From NCBI RefSeq assembly GCF_005877005.1, contig NZ_SSNH01000009.1:14249-78248 (forward strand): 64,000 nt of DNA, read 5' to 3'. The position numbers and the translations under genes were made by a program. The stretch is from Sinomonas susongensis. GTDB lineage: Bacteria > Actinomycetota > Actinomycetes > Actinomycetales > Micrococcaceae. This document shows, one piece after another, positions 46,029-54,649 of this stretch. Position 1 is the stretch's first letter. Each line of letters opens with the position of its first letter. Under the pieces are notes generated by a model. That model saw only the letters and a list, made by a program, of their open reading frames with translations. It did not search any database and was not told the origin of the DNA.

Positions 46029-47438
46029 CTAGCACTCCACCACGTTGACGGCGAGGCCACCCATCGCGGTCTCCTTGTACTTGCTGCTCATGTCGCGGCC
46101 AGTCTCGCGCATCGTGACGATGACCTCGTCAAGCGAGACCCGGTGGGAGCCGTCGCCCCACAGCGCCATCTTGGCGGCGTTGATCGCCTTCGCCGCCGCG
46201 ATGGCGTTGCGCTCGATGCACGGGACCTGGACGAGACCCCCGATCGGGTCGCACGTGAGGCCGAGGTTGTGCTCCATCGCGATCTCGGCCGCGTTCTCGA
46301 CCTGGGCGGGGGTCCCGCCCATGACTTCCGCGAGCCCCGCCGCAGCCATCGACGACGCCGATCCCACCTCTCCCTGGCAGCCCACCTCGGCGCCGGAGAT
46401 CGAGGCCTGCTCCTTGTAGAGCACGCCGACTGCGCCGGCTGCGAGGAGGAAGCGCACCACGACGTCGTCGCGGTGTCTCTGGGCGTCCCGCCCGGTCGCC
46501 CCCGCCATCCCGGGCGCGTAGTTCAACGCGTAGTACAGGACGGCGGGGATGATCCCGGCCGCCCCGTTGGTCGGCGCGGTCACGACACGGCCGCCCGAGG
46601 CGTTCTCCTCGTTCACAGCGAGGGCGATGAGATTGACCCACTCCTGCCAGTACAGCGGGTCGCGGTCCTTGTCCTCCTTGAGGAGGCGCTCGTGCCAGTC
46701 GGGCGCACGACGGCGGACCTTGAGCCCCCCGGGCAGCAGCCCCTCGCGCTTGAGGCTCGACTCGACACAGGCCTCCATGACGCGCCAGATGTGCAGGAGC
46801 CCCTCGCGGATCTCTTCCTCGCTGCGCGACGCCTTCTCGTTCACGAGCATTATGTCGCTGATCTTCAGGCCCTTCGAGGCGCACCGGCCCAGGAGCTCGG
46901 CGGCGGTGTGGAAGGGGAACGGGAGCTCCTTCTTGGACTCCTCGAGCTCCTTCTGGGCCGTCTCCTCCTCGCCCTCGCGGACGATGAAGCCGCCTCCCAC
47001 GGAGAAGAACGTCGCCTCGTGCAGGGTGGCGCCCGCGTCGTCCGCGACCTGGAACCTCATGCCGTTCGTGTGCCGCGGCAGGACCGTGAGGGGGTGCAGG
47101 AGCATGTCGTCGACGGTGTAGTCGAGCTCGCGGCTCCCCGCGAGGTTGAGCCGGCCCGTCTGGGCCATCGCCGCGAGCCGTTCCTCGACCTGCTCGGGGA
47201 GGATCTCCTCGGGCTCGAATCTCTCGAGCCCGAGGAGCACAGCGGTGAACGTGCCATGCCCCCGGCCGGTGGCGGCGAGCGAGCCGTAGAGGTCGACCCG
47301 GAGCGACGCGACCTCCTCGAGCAGCCCCCGCTCGCGCAGCTCTCGAGCGAAGACGGCGCCGGCCCTCATCGGCCCCACCGTGTGGGAGCTCGAGGGGCCG
47401 ATGCCCACCGAGAACAATTCGAAGACGCCGACGGCCAT
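46029..47438 (-). CDS. sdaA: L-serine ammonia-lyase (iron-sulfur type)
   Basis: SdaA deaminates serine to pyruvate with a 4Fe-4S cluster. The 469-residue single-chain form has the beta domain first ([24 protein letters not shown]) and then the alpha domain ([21 protein letters not shown]). Cluster cysteines lie in [24 protein letters not shown] and [12 protein letters not shown] at 47438. It follows gcvH by 67 bases on the same strand, giving a glycine-to-serine-to-pyruvate route. Confidence 0.96.
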   Translation of the reverse strand: MAVGVFELFSVGIGPSSSHTVGPMRAGAVFARELRERGLLEEVASLRVDLYGSLAATGRGHGTFTAVLLGLERFEPEEILPEQVEERLAAMAQTGRLNLAGSRELDYTVDDMLLHPLTVLPRHTNGMRFQVADDAGATLHEATFFSVGGGFIVREGEEETAQKELEESKKELPFPFHTAAELLGRCASKGLKISDIMLVNEKASRSEEEIREGLLHIWRVMEACVESSLKREGLLPGGLKVRRRAPDWHERLLKEDKDRDPLYWQEWVNLIALAVNEENASGGRVVTAPTNGAAGIIPAVLYYALNYAPGMAGATGRDAQRHRDDVVVRFLLAAGAVGVLYKEQASISGAEVGCQGEVGSASSMAAAGLAEVMGGTPAQVENAAEIAMEHNLGLTCDPIGGLVQVPCIERNAIAAAKAINAAKMALWGDGSHRVSLDEVIVTMRETGRDMSSKYKETAMGGLAVNVVEC

Positions 47439-47505
47439 GTCGGATTCCTTCCTGAGAGTCGGGTGCCCAACGGGATGATGCGCCGGACGGGGACCGCGGT
47501 CGGCC

Positions 47506-47886
47506 CTAGAGCTCGCCGCCGTTCTTGGAGGCGTACTCCTCGGGGGAGAGCAGCGGGCCCTCAGCCGTGACGTCGACGGTGAAGAGCCACCCCGCGCCGT
47601 ACGGGTCCTCGTTGACGAGGGCCGGGTTGTCGATGACCTCCTGGTTGACCTCGACGACCGTTCCCGTGACCGGGGAGTAGAGGTCGGAGACGCTCTTCGT
47701 GGACTCGATCTCACCGCACGTCGTGCCGGCGCTCAGCTCACTGCCGACTTCGGGAAGGTCGAGATAGACGACGTCGCCGAGCGCTTCCGCGGCGACGGCG
47801 GAGACTCCCACCTTCGCGGGGGCAGCGTCGGTGTCGAGCCACTCGTGCTCCTCGGAGTAGCGGAGGCCGCTCTGGACTTTGCTCAT
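47506..47886 (-). CDS. gcvH: Glycine cleavage system H protein
   Basis: The lipoyl carrier of the glycine cleavage complex. It has 126 residues; the lipoylated Lys is in [14 protein letters not shown] (about residue 64). The ATG at 47886 behind AGAGGTAATCCC was preferred over a GTG at 47901 that overlaps gcvT. Gap from gcvT is 4 bases. Confidence 0.95.
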   Translation of the reverse strand: MSKVQSGLRYSEEHEWLDTDAAPAKVGVSAVAAEALGDVVYLDLPEVGSELSAGTTCGEIESTKSVSDLYSPVTGTVVEVNQEVIDNPALVNEDPYGAGWLFTVDVTAEGPLLSPEEYASKNGGEL

Positions 47887-47890
47887 GGGA

Positions 47891-49084
47891 TTACCTCTCA
47901 CGCTTGTAGAACGGAAGTGCTACTACCTCGAAGGGCTCGGCCTTGCCGCGGAGGTCGACCTCGAGCTGGGTGCCGGGTTCGGCGAGTTCGACGTCGACGT
48001 AGGCGAGGGCGACAGGGTAGCCGAGGGTCGGGCTCGGCTGGCCCGAGGTGACCTCGCCGACCTGCCTGCCGTCCTTGAGGACGGTGTAATGCGAGCGGGC
48101 CGCGCGTCGCCCGAGGCCGCGGAGGCCCACGAGCCGCCTGCCGCCCGTGGTGCCCGCGCCGTCGTCCTTCTTGGCCTGCAGCGCTGCCCGTCCGACGAAG
48201 TCGCCGTCCTTGGACTTGAGGGCGACGACGCCGCCGAGGCCCGCCTCGAAGGGCGTGACGTCCCGGGAGAGCTCGTTGCCGTACAGCGGCATCCCGGCCT
48301 CCAGGCGGAGCGAGTCGCGGGCCGCGAGGCCGCACGGGATGAGGTCCCGGCCCTCGCCCGCCGCGCGGATGGCGTCCCACAGCCCGGCTGCGTGCTCATT
48401 GGCGACGAAGAGCTCGAAGCCGTCCTCGCCGGTGTAGCCCGTGCGGGCCAGGAGAACCGGGACGCCGCCGTCCCTGAGCTCGAGCTCGAGCCCCAGGGAG
48501 GCGTAGTACTTGAGGCCCGTGACGGCGTCGGCCTGATCCGCGGCGACGAGGGAAAGGACGATCTCCTGCGCGTTCGGGCCTTGGACGGCGATGAGGGAGG
48601 TCTCCGCTGAAGCGTCGCGCAGGCTCACCCCGCCGCCGTCCGAACCGAAGGCTTCGCGGCGCGCCTCGAGCTCGGCGGCCACCGTGTCGGCGTTGCCGGC
48701 GTTGGGGACGACGAGGTACTGCTCGGGGGCCACGCGGTAGACGATGAGGTCGTCGATGATGCCGCCGTCCTCGGCGCAGATGAGCGAGTACTTGGCCTTT
48801 CCGACCGCGATCGCGGAGAGCTTTCCGACGAGCGCGTAGTCGAGGAACGCGCCCGCGGCGGGGCCCGTGGCCCAGACCTCGCCCATGTGCGAGAGGTCGA
48901 AGAGTCCGGCGGCCTCCCGGACCGCGCGGTGCTCGGCGAGCTCCGAGCCGTACTTGAGCGGCATCTGCCAGCCGCCGAAGTCGGTGAAGCTTGCACCGAG
49001 CGCTTCGTGCCGCCCGTAGAGCGCGGTCCGCTTCTCGGTGGCCCCAGCTGTGGCCGGAGTCGTTGCCTGGGTTCCTGCAGTCAT
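47891..49084 (-). CDS. gcvT: Glycine cleavage T protein (aminomethyltransferase)
   Basis: GcvT transfers the aminomethyl group from H protein to tetrahydrofolate, releasing ammonia. The 397-residue protein shows FTDFGGWQMPLKYGS, FDLSHMGE, ARTGYTGEDGFEL and GLAARDSLRLEAGMPLYG. ATG at 49084 follows AAGGAC, 10 bases after gcvP. It has a slightly long variable region near residues 330-350. Confidence 0.96.
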   Translation of the reverse strand: MTAGTQATTPATAGATEKRTALYGRHEALGASFTDFGGWQMPLKYGSELAEHRAVREAAGLFDLSHMGEVWATGPAAGAFLDYALVGKLSAIAVGKAKYSLICAEDGGIIDDLIVYRVAPEQYLVVPNAGNADTVAAELEARREAFGSDGGGVSLRDASAETSLIAVQGPNAQEIVLSLVAADQADAVTGLKYYASLGLELELRDGGVPVLLARTGYTGEDGFELFVANEHAAGLWDAIRAAGEGRDLIPCGLAARDSLRLEAGMPLYGNELSRDVTPFEAGLGGVVALKSKDGDFVGRAALQAKKDDGAGTTGGRRLVGLRGLGRRAARSHYTVLKDGRQVGEVTSGQPSPTLGYPVALAYVDVELAEPGTQLEVDLRGKAEPFEVVALPFYKRER

Positions 49085-49094
49085 AGTCCGGTCC

Positions 49095-51989
49095 TTAGTT
49101 TTCGAAGGCTTCGAGGGGCGGGCACGCGCACACGAGGTTGCGGTCGCCGGCCGCGCCGTCGATGCGGCCCACGGGGGCGAAGTACTTGTCCTGGCTAGGG
49201 GTCCGGCCGGGGAAGGCGGCCTGCTCACGGGTGTAGGGACGGTCCCAGTCGCTGGCGACGACGGCGGCCGCCGTGTGGGGTGCGCGCCGCAGCGGGGAGT
49301 CCGCCAGCGCGAAGTCGCCGTGGGCGACCTGGTCGATCTCGGCCGTGATCGCGATCACGGCCTCGATGAACCGCTCGATCTCCCCGAGGTCCTCGGACTC
49401 GGTCGGCTCGACCATGAGGGTGCCCGCGACCGGGAACGCGAGGGTCGGGGCGTGGAAGCCGAAGTCGATGAGCCGCTTCGCGACGTCCTCGGCGGTCACC
49501 CCCGTCTTCGCGGTCAGTTCGCGCAGGTCCAGGATGCACTCGTGCGCCACGAGGCCGCCCTCGCCCGTGTAGAGGACCGGGAAGTAGGGGTCGAGGCGCT
49601 TCGCGACGTAGTTCGCCGCGAGCAGGGCCGACTTCGTGGCCTCGGTGAGGCCGTCTGCGCCCATGAGCTTCACGTACGCCCAGGAGATGGGCAGGACCCC
49701 GGCAGAGCCGAACCGGGACGCCGAGACCGGCAGGTCGTGCTGGTCCTGGCCGTCCTCGGTCCGGCCGGTCCAGGTCGCGGCGTCGCCCGGCATGAACGGG
49801 GCGAGGTGGGCCCGGGCCGCGACCGGGCCCACACCCGGGCCGCCGCCCCCGTGCGGGATGCAGAACGTCTTGTGCAGGTTCAGGTGGGAGACGTCCCCGC
49901 CGAACTTCCCGGGCTGGGCGAGGCCGACCAGGGCGTTCATGTTCGCCCCGTCGATGTAGACCTGGCCGCCCGCGGCGTGGACCGCGTCGCAGACCTCGCG
50001 GACGTCGGCGTCGTACACCCCATGCGTGGAGGGGTAGGTGATCATGATGGCCGCGACCCGGCCATCGTTGGCCTCGATCTTGGCCGCGAGGTCCCCGTGG
50101 TCGATCGTGCCGTCCGAGGCCGTCGCAACGACGACGACCTTCATCCCGGCCAGGACTGCCGAGGCCGCGTTGGTCCCGTGCGCGGAGGCCGGGATGAGGC
50201 ACACGTCGCGCTGCGCCTCGCCCCGGGAGTGGTGGTAGCCGCGGATCGCGAGCAGGCCCGCGAGCTCGCCCTGCGAGCCGGCGTTGGGCTGGATCGAGAC
50301 CTGGTCGTAGCCGGTGATGGAGGCCAGATCCTTCTCGAGGTCGGCGATGAGCTCGCGCCAGCCCTCCGTCTGCGAATCCGGGGCGAAGGGATGGATGCCG
50401 GCGAACTCGGGCCACGTGATGGCCTCCATCTCGACCGCCGCGTTGAGCTTCATCGTGCACGAGCCCAGGGGGATCATGGTCCGGTCCAGCGCCAGGTCAC
50501 GATCTGAGAGGCGGCGCAGGTAGCGCATCATCTGCGTCTCGGACCGGTAGGCGGAGAACACCGGGTGCTTCAGGTACAGGCTCGTCCGGTGCACGGCGGG
50601 CTCGAGGCCGAAGGCGGGCGATGCCCCGCCGGTGGGCGCGTCCTGGCCGTCGCCCGCGGGGCCGGCGCCGAACACCCCGGCCACGGTGGCAACAGTGTCG
50701 GCCGTCGTCGTCTCGTCGCACGAGATCCCGACCGTGTCCGCGTCGACGAGGCGCAGGTTGATCCCCTTGGCCTCCGCCGCGGCCACGAGGGCTGCGGCGC
50801 GGCCGGGAACGCGGGCGGTGACGGTGTCGAAGAAGCTCCGGTGAGCCACCTCCACTCCGGCGGACTCGAGCGCGGCGGCGAGGGTGCGGGCGTGGGAGTG
50901 GGTGCGCTGCGCGATCGCCTTCAGGCCCTCGGGACCGTGGTAGACCGCGTACATCGAGGCCACGATCGCCAGCAGCGCCTGGGCCGTGCAGATGTTCGAC
51001 GTCGCCTTCTCCCGGCGGATGTGCTGCTCACGGGTCTGCAGCGCGAGCCGGTACGCGGGCCGGCCGGCGTCGTCCTTCGAGACCCCCACCAGGCGACCCG
51101 GGAGCTGGCGCTCGAAGCCCTGGTGGACGGCCATGAACGCCGCGTGCGGACCCCCGTAGAACAGCGGGACCCCGAAGCGCTGGGCGCTGCCGACCGCGAT
51201 GTCCGCCCCCTGCTCGCCCGGAGACTTGATGAGGGTGAGCGCCAGGAGGTCCGCCGCGACCGTCACCATCGCCCCGCGGCCCTTGGCTTCCTTGATCAGC
51301 TCGGTGGCGTCCGCGACCCTGCCGGACGCGCCGGGCTGCTGGATGACGAGACCGTTGATAGGCCCCTCCGGCAGGCCCTCGCTCAGGTCCGCGACCTCAA
51401 CCTCGAAGCCCAGCGCCCGCGCACGGCCGGTGACGATCGCGATCGACTGCGGGAACAGGTCCGCGTCCAGCACCGTCCTGCCCTGGGAAGCGGCCTTGTC
51501 CCTGTTCGCGCGCCGCATGAGCAGCACCGCCTCCATCACCGCCGTCGCCTCGTCCAGCAGGGAGGCGTTCGCGATGGCCAGGCCCGTGAGGTCCTCGACC
51601 GCGGTCTGGAAGTTCAGCAGCGCCTCGAGCCGGCCCTGGGAGATCTCGGGCTGGTACGGGGTGTACGCCGTGTACCAGGCCGGGTTCTCCACGATGTTCC
51701 GGCGGATCACCGCCGGGGTTACCGTGTCGTAGTAGCCCTGCCCGATCATCTGAACGCGGGGCCTGTTCTTGCCTGCGAGTCGGCGGAGCGCCGCGAGCAC
51801 CTCGGCTTCGCCCAGCGCCGGGGCCAGCACGAGCGGGCTCCCCTGCCTGATGCTCTCGGGGACTGCGGCGTCGGCCAGCGCATCTGCGCTGTCATGGCCG
51901 ACCGCATTCAGCATGTGCTTGATGTCCTCGTCGCGCCGCGCACCGATGTGCCGGTCGACGAAGGCTGCGGGAACTGCGTGATCCGTCAC
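49095..51989 (-). CDS. gcvP: Glycine dehydrogenase (P protein)
   Basis: The PLP-dependent decarboxylase of the glycine cleavage system, a fused homodimer-type P protein of 964 residues. The N-terminal half begins [18 protein letters not shown]. The PLP lysine is in [18 protein letters not shown]. The C-terminus has [25 protein letters not shown]. The GTG at 51989 is 7 bases behind GGAG. It heads gcvP-gcvT-gcvH-sdaA and is preceded by a glycine riboswitch. Confidence 0.96.
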   Translation of the reverse strand: MTDHAVPAAFVDRHIGARRDEDIKHMLNAVGHDSADALADAAVPESIRQGSPLVLAPALGEAEVLAALRRLAGKNRPRVQMIGQGYYDTVTPAVIRRNIVENPAWYTAYTPYQPEISQGRLEALLNFQTAVEDLTGLAIANASLLDEATAVMEAVLLMRRANRDKAASQGRTVLDADLFPQSIAIVTGRARALGFEVEVADLSEGLPEGPINGLVIQQPGASGRVADATELIKEAKGRGAMVTVAADLLALTLIKSPGEQGADIAVGSAQRFGVPLFYGGPHAAFMAVHQGFERQLPGRLVGVSKDDAGRPAYRLALQTREQHIRREKATSNICTAQALLAIVASMYAVYHGPEGLKAIAQRTHSHARTLAAALESAGVEVAHRSFFDTVTARVPGRAAALVAAAEAKGINLRLVDADTVGISCDETTTADTVATVAGVFGAGPAGDGQDAPTGGASPAFGLEPAVHRTSLYLKHPVFSAYRSETQMMRYLRRLSDRDLALDRTMIPLGSCTMKLNAAVEMEAITWPEFAGIHPFAPDSQTEGWRELIADLEKDLASITGYDQVSIQPNAGSQGELAGLLAIRGYHHSRGEAQRDVCLIPASAHGTNAASAVLAGMKVVVVATASDGTIDHGDLAAKIEANDGRVAAIMITYPSTHGVYDADVREVCDAVHAAGGQVYIDGANMNALVGLAQPGKFGGDVSHLNLHKTFCIPHGGGGPGVGPVAARAHLAPFMPGDAATWTGRTEDGQDQHDLPVSASRFGSAGVLPISWAYVKLMGADGLTEATKSALLAANYVAKRLDPYFPVLYTGEGGLVAHECILDLRELTAKTGVTAEDVAKRLIDFGFHAPTLAFPVAGTLMVEPTESEDLGEIERFIEAVIAITAEIDQVAHGDFALADSPLRRAPHTAAAVVASDWDRPYTREQAAFPGRTPSQDKYFAPVGRIDGAAGDRNLVCACPPLEAFEN

Positions 51990-52037
51990 GGGGGAACTCC
52001 AATACTCGGGCCGCGCACGCACGGCATCGATCGCGTT

Positions 52038-52236
52038 CCTCCCCGCTCTGTATCGGACCTGAGAGATTCCGCCGGCCCTGCGGGCCGGCTTGCACCGTCG
52101 GTGAGCCCGCGGCCGAAACCGGGACTTCTTTCCAGAGGCGCCTTGCCGCGGCGGTACAGGTGCCTGAGAGATTCCTGGGGAGGTGTTGCTCCTACGGCGC
52201 CTGCTTGCTCATGCTTGCAGGACTCTCCCGCCGCAG
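52038..52236 (-). promoter_or_regulatory. Tandem glycine riboswitch
   Basis: On the minus strand two aptamers are visible. The first runs from GCGGGAGAGTCC to GGAATCTCTCAGGCACC and ends with CTCTGGAAAG. The second includes CACCGACGGTGCAAGCC and GGAATCTCTCAGGTCCGATACAGAGCGGGGA. The ATCTCTCAGG block occurs twice, once per aptamer. It sits 49 bases before the gcvP start and should switch the operon on when glycine is high. Confidence 0.93.
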
Positions 52237-52350
52237 ATCAGAGGCATGTTCAGTTGTGGGTATGCGGAAAGCCTGCCGCACAGCCCAATTCTGCTATGCC
52301 TCTTCCCGCTGAGCAAACGAAGTCTCCGTGGAGCGGACCTCGCCTACGGG
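52237..52350. other. gcv promoter region, no gene
   Basis: 114 bases between the 5' end of the riboswitch and the end of the RibD/DHFR-like gene. The gcv promoter should be here on the minus strand; no clear -35/-10 pair was found. Confidence 0.4.
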
Positions 52351-52956
52351 TCAGCCGAGGCGGCGATAGCGGATGTGGGTGGCCAGCGGCGAGTGAAGCG
52401 CCTCGACGGGTTCGAAGCCGAAGGATTCAGCCCCCTCGAAGATGCGCTCGCCAGAACCGAGCAGGACCGGTGCGACGTCGAGGGTGAGCTCGTCGATGAC
52501 GCCGGCGTCCAGGGCCTGCCTGACGGTCGAGGCCCCGCCGGCGATGTCCACGCCTCTGTCCCCTGCGGCCTGGCGCGCTGCAGAGTAGGCCGCGTCGAAG
52601 CCCTCGGTGACGAAGTGGAACGTCGTCCCGCCGTCCATCTGGATCGGGTCATGGGCGTGATGGGTCAGCACGAAGACCGGCGCATGGTACGGCGGTTCGG
52701 GTCCCCACCAGCCGAGCCATTCCTCGTCCCAGTCACCGCGGATCGGCCCGAACATGTTCCGGCCCATCACATACGCGCCACGCGGTCGCATGAGCCACCC
52801 GTTCGCGACCCTGTCGGCGTCGTTGGCCCGCGCGTCGCCCATGTGCCAGCCGTGCAGCTCGTGCCCCCGCTTGCCGAGGGGGTTCTCCCGGCTCTGGTCC
52901 GGTCCGGCCACGAAGCCGTCCAGCGAGATCGACATATGGCAGGTGGTGTCCGGCAC
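52351..52956 (-). CDS. Dihydrofolate reductase/RibD-C family protein
   Basis: A 201-residue protein of the bacterial bifunctional deaminase-reductase C-terminal (RibD_C) family, NAD(P)H-dependent. It begins CHMSISLDGFVAGPDQS; later YVMGRNMFGPI and the Gly-rich GGASTVRQALDAGVIDELTLDVAPVLLG. No riboflavin genes adjoin, so the substrate is open. GTG at 52956 is 6 bases after AGGAGG. Confidence 0.9.
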   Translation of the reverse strand: MPDTTCHMSISLDGFVAGPDQSRENPLGKRGHELHGWHMGDARANDADRVANGWLMRPRGAYVMGRNMFGPIRGDWDEEWLGWWGPEPPYHAPVFVLTHHAHDPIQMDGGTTFHFVTEGFDAAYSAARQAAGDRGVDIAGGASTVRQALDAGVIDELTLDVAPVLLGSGERIFEGAESFGFEPVEALHSPLATHIRYRRLG

Positions 52957-53103
52957 CGCGAGCCTCCTGATTGATCGCGACGTGCACACGGTCGTCTGGG
53001 GAATTCGGGGGGAGCGTAGCACGCGCGGGACTGAGAAGCGATGGAGCAGCAGGGAACGCTGAAGGCCACCCCCGGAGGGAGGTGGCCTTCAGCCTCGTGG
53101 GGT

Positions 53104-53973
53104 TCAGTTGCAGCTCTGCGGCGCGACGTCGATGCCGAGGACGTTCGTCCCGCAGCCCTTCGACGGGGAGGGCGTGGGCGACGGCGATGCTGCACTCCGC
53201 GAAGGGGTGCCGCCCGACGTCGTCGCGGGTGCAGCACTCCGCGAGGGAGCAGCCGTCGGCGCCGCCGAGGGCGACGCCGCCGCGGCGGGGGTCTGGGGCT
53301 GCGCAGCCCCGCCGTTGCTGGCCGGAGCCCCTCCGGCCGACGAGCCGCCCGCCGCCGGGGCGGCGCCACCCGTGCCGGAAGTCCCCGAGCCGGGAGCCCC
53401 TGTACCCGACAGCGGGGCAGAGGACGGGGCGAGGGGAGGCCTTGGCGCCGCGAGCGCCGGCGGCGGCGTGAGGCCCGCCTGAGAAAGGCTGGGCAGGGAC
53501 GACGGCGAGACGCTGCCGACGATCGACGCCGGCGCCGAGACGGCGCCCGACGGCGACTGCCCGGCGGAGAGCGGGCTCGAGAACCTGGCAGGGTTGGAGC
53601 CGAGCTGGACCGTCGGCGCGGGGGGCGCCGCGGTCGGCGCGCTCCCTTGGGGGAGCACGCCCCGCACAGCAACAGCGCCGGCCGAGAGGACCAAGGCCCC
53701 AAGGGTGGTCCAGAGGAAGGCCATGGGCACGACACCGGAGCCGCCGGCGCGGCGGGAGCTCAATCGCCAGAAGGAGGCGACAACCAGGACAAGGCCACAG
53801 GCCAGCATGACGGCAACGGGGACAGTTGCGAGGGCGAACAGGACGCCGGCCACTGCAACAGCCCCCGCGAACCAGAGGGGCGGGCGGCTCCAAGGGCTCG
53901 CTCGTCGGCGAGGCCGCCTCAGCCAAACAGGCGTTTCGGCGGCGTCCTTACGGGGACGGTTAGGAAACGACAC
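53104..53973 (-). CDS. Membrane protein with long Pro/Ala/Ser tail
   Basis: A 289-residue protein I do not recognise. A basic N-terminus precedes hydrophobic helices at about 25-45, 45-60 and 73-92. Then a 190-residue Ala/Pro/Ser/Gly extracellular-type low-complexity region follows. It ends CGTNVLGIDVAPQSCN, with two Cys that could form a disulfide. GTG at 53973 lies about 12 bases after GGAAG; a different start is possible. It may be a surface or secreted-tail protein. Confidence 0.65.
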   Translation of the reverse strand: MSFPNRPRKDAAETPVWLRRPRRRASPWSRPPLWFAGAVAVAGVLFALATVPVAVMLACGLVLVVASFWRLSSRRAGGSGVVPMAFLWTTLGALVLSAGAVAVRGVLPQGSAPTAAPPAPTVQLGSNPARFSSPLSAGQSPSGAVSAPASIVGSVSPSSLPSLSQAGLTPPPALAAPRPPLAPSSAPLSGTGAPGSGTSGTGGAAPAAGGSSAGGAPASNGGAAQPQTPAAAASPSAAPTAAPSRSAAPATTSGGTPSRSAASPSPTPSPSKGCGTNVLGIDVAPQSCN

Positions 53974-54019
53974 CGTTGCAATGCTTCCAGAGCCAGCCCT
54001 GTCTGGCCAATCGAACGAC

Positions 54020-54649
54020 CTAGTCCCGGGCCGCCCACTCCCCTCGGAGCACCCCGTAGACCACTGCGTCATGCAACTCGCCGCGCACCATGCGGGCCCG
54101 GCGGAAGCGGGCCTCCTCAGTGAAGCCGAGCTTCTCCCCCACCCTGCACATCCCCGTGTTTCCGCTCCAGGTGGCGAAATCCAGCCGCTCGCTGTCCGTG
54201 GCCCGGAACAGGTACGAGGTCCAGAGCTCAAGGGCTTCCGTGCCGTAGCCGCCCGACCAGTGCAGCGGGTCGAAGATCACAAGACCGAGCCGGCGCCACG
54301 GGAGGAGCCTCGTCCCGTCCGGCGACGGGTCGCCCGGCTTCTCCTCCCAGTACCACGACACCTGTCCCACGAACTCGTCCGTTGCCGCGTCCACGACCGC
54401 GAGGTTCTCGCGCACGTGCGGCCACGCGCCGTCGTGCGCCTTGAGGAGCAGCCCATCGCACCAGCGGTTCGCGCCGTCCGCGGTCCACCGCCCGTAGAAC
54501 GGTCCGTCGTAGAGCTGCCAATCGTGCACGCCGCCGCCCTCGGGGGGCACGATCCACCGGCGGTATGCCTCGATGTCCGCCCGCGACCAGTCGCGGAGGG
54601 TCACGCGTTCGCCCCTGATGGTGAGGTCTTCGGCCACCGAGCCGCTCAC
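54020..54649 (-). CDS. GNAT family N-acetyltransferase
   Basis: A 209-residue GNAT acetyltransferase of the ribosomal-protein Ser acetyltransferase (RimJ/RimL) type. The sequence LTIRGERVTLRDWSRADIEAYRRWI and the acetyl-CoA region GLVIFDPLHWSGGYGTEALELWTSYLF are typical. Substrate unknown. GTG at 54649 overlaps the tex stop as GTGA, suggesting coupling. Confidence 0.9.
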   Translation of the reverse strand: MSGSVAEDLTIRGERVTLRDWSRADIEAYRRWIVPPEGGGVHDWQLYDGPFYGRWTADGANRWCDGLLLKAHDGAWPHVRENLAVVDAATDEFVGQVSWYWEEKPGDPSPDGTRLLPWRRLGLVIFDPLHWSGGYGTEALELWTSYLFRATDSERLDFATWSGNTGMCRVGEKLGFTEEARFRRARMVRGELHDAVVYGVLRGEWAARD

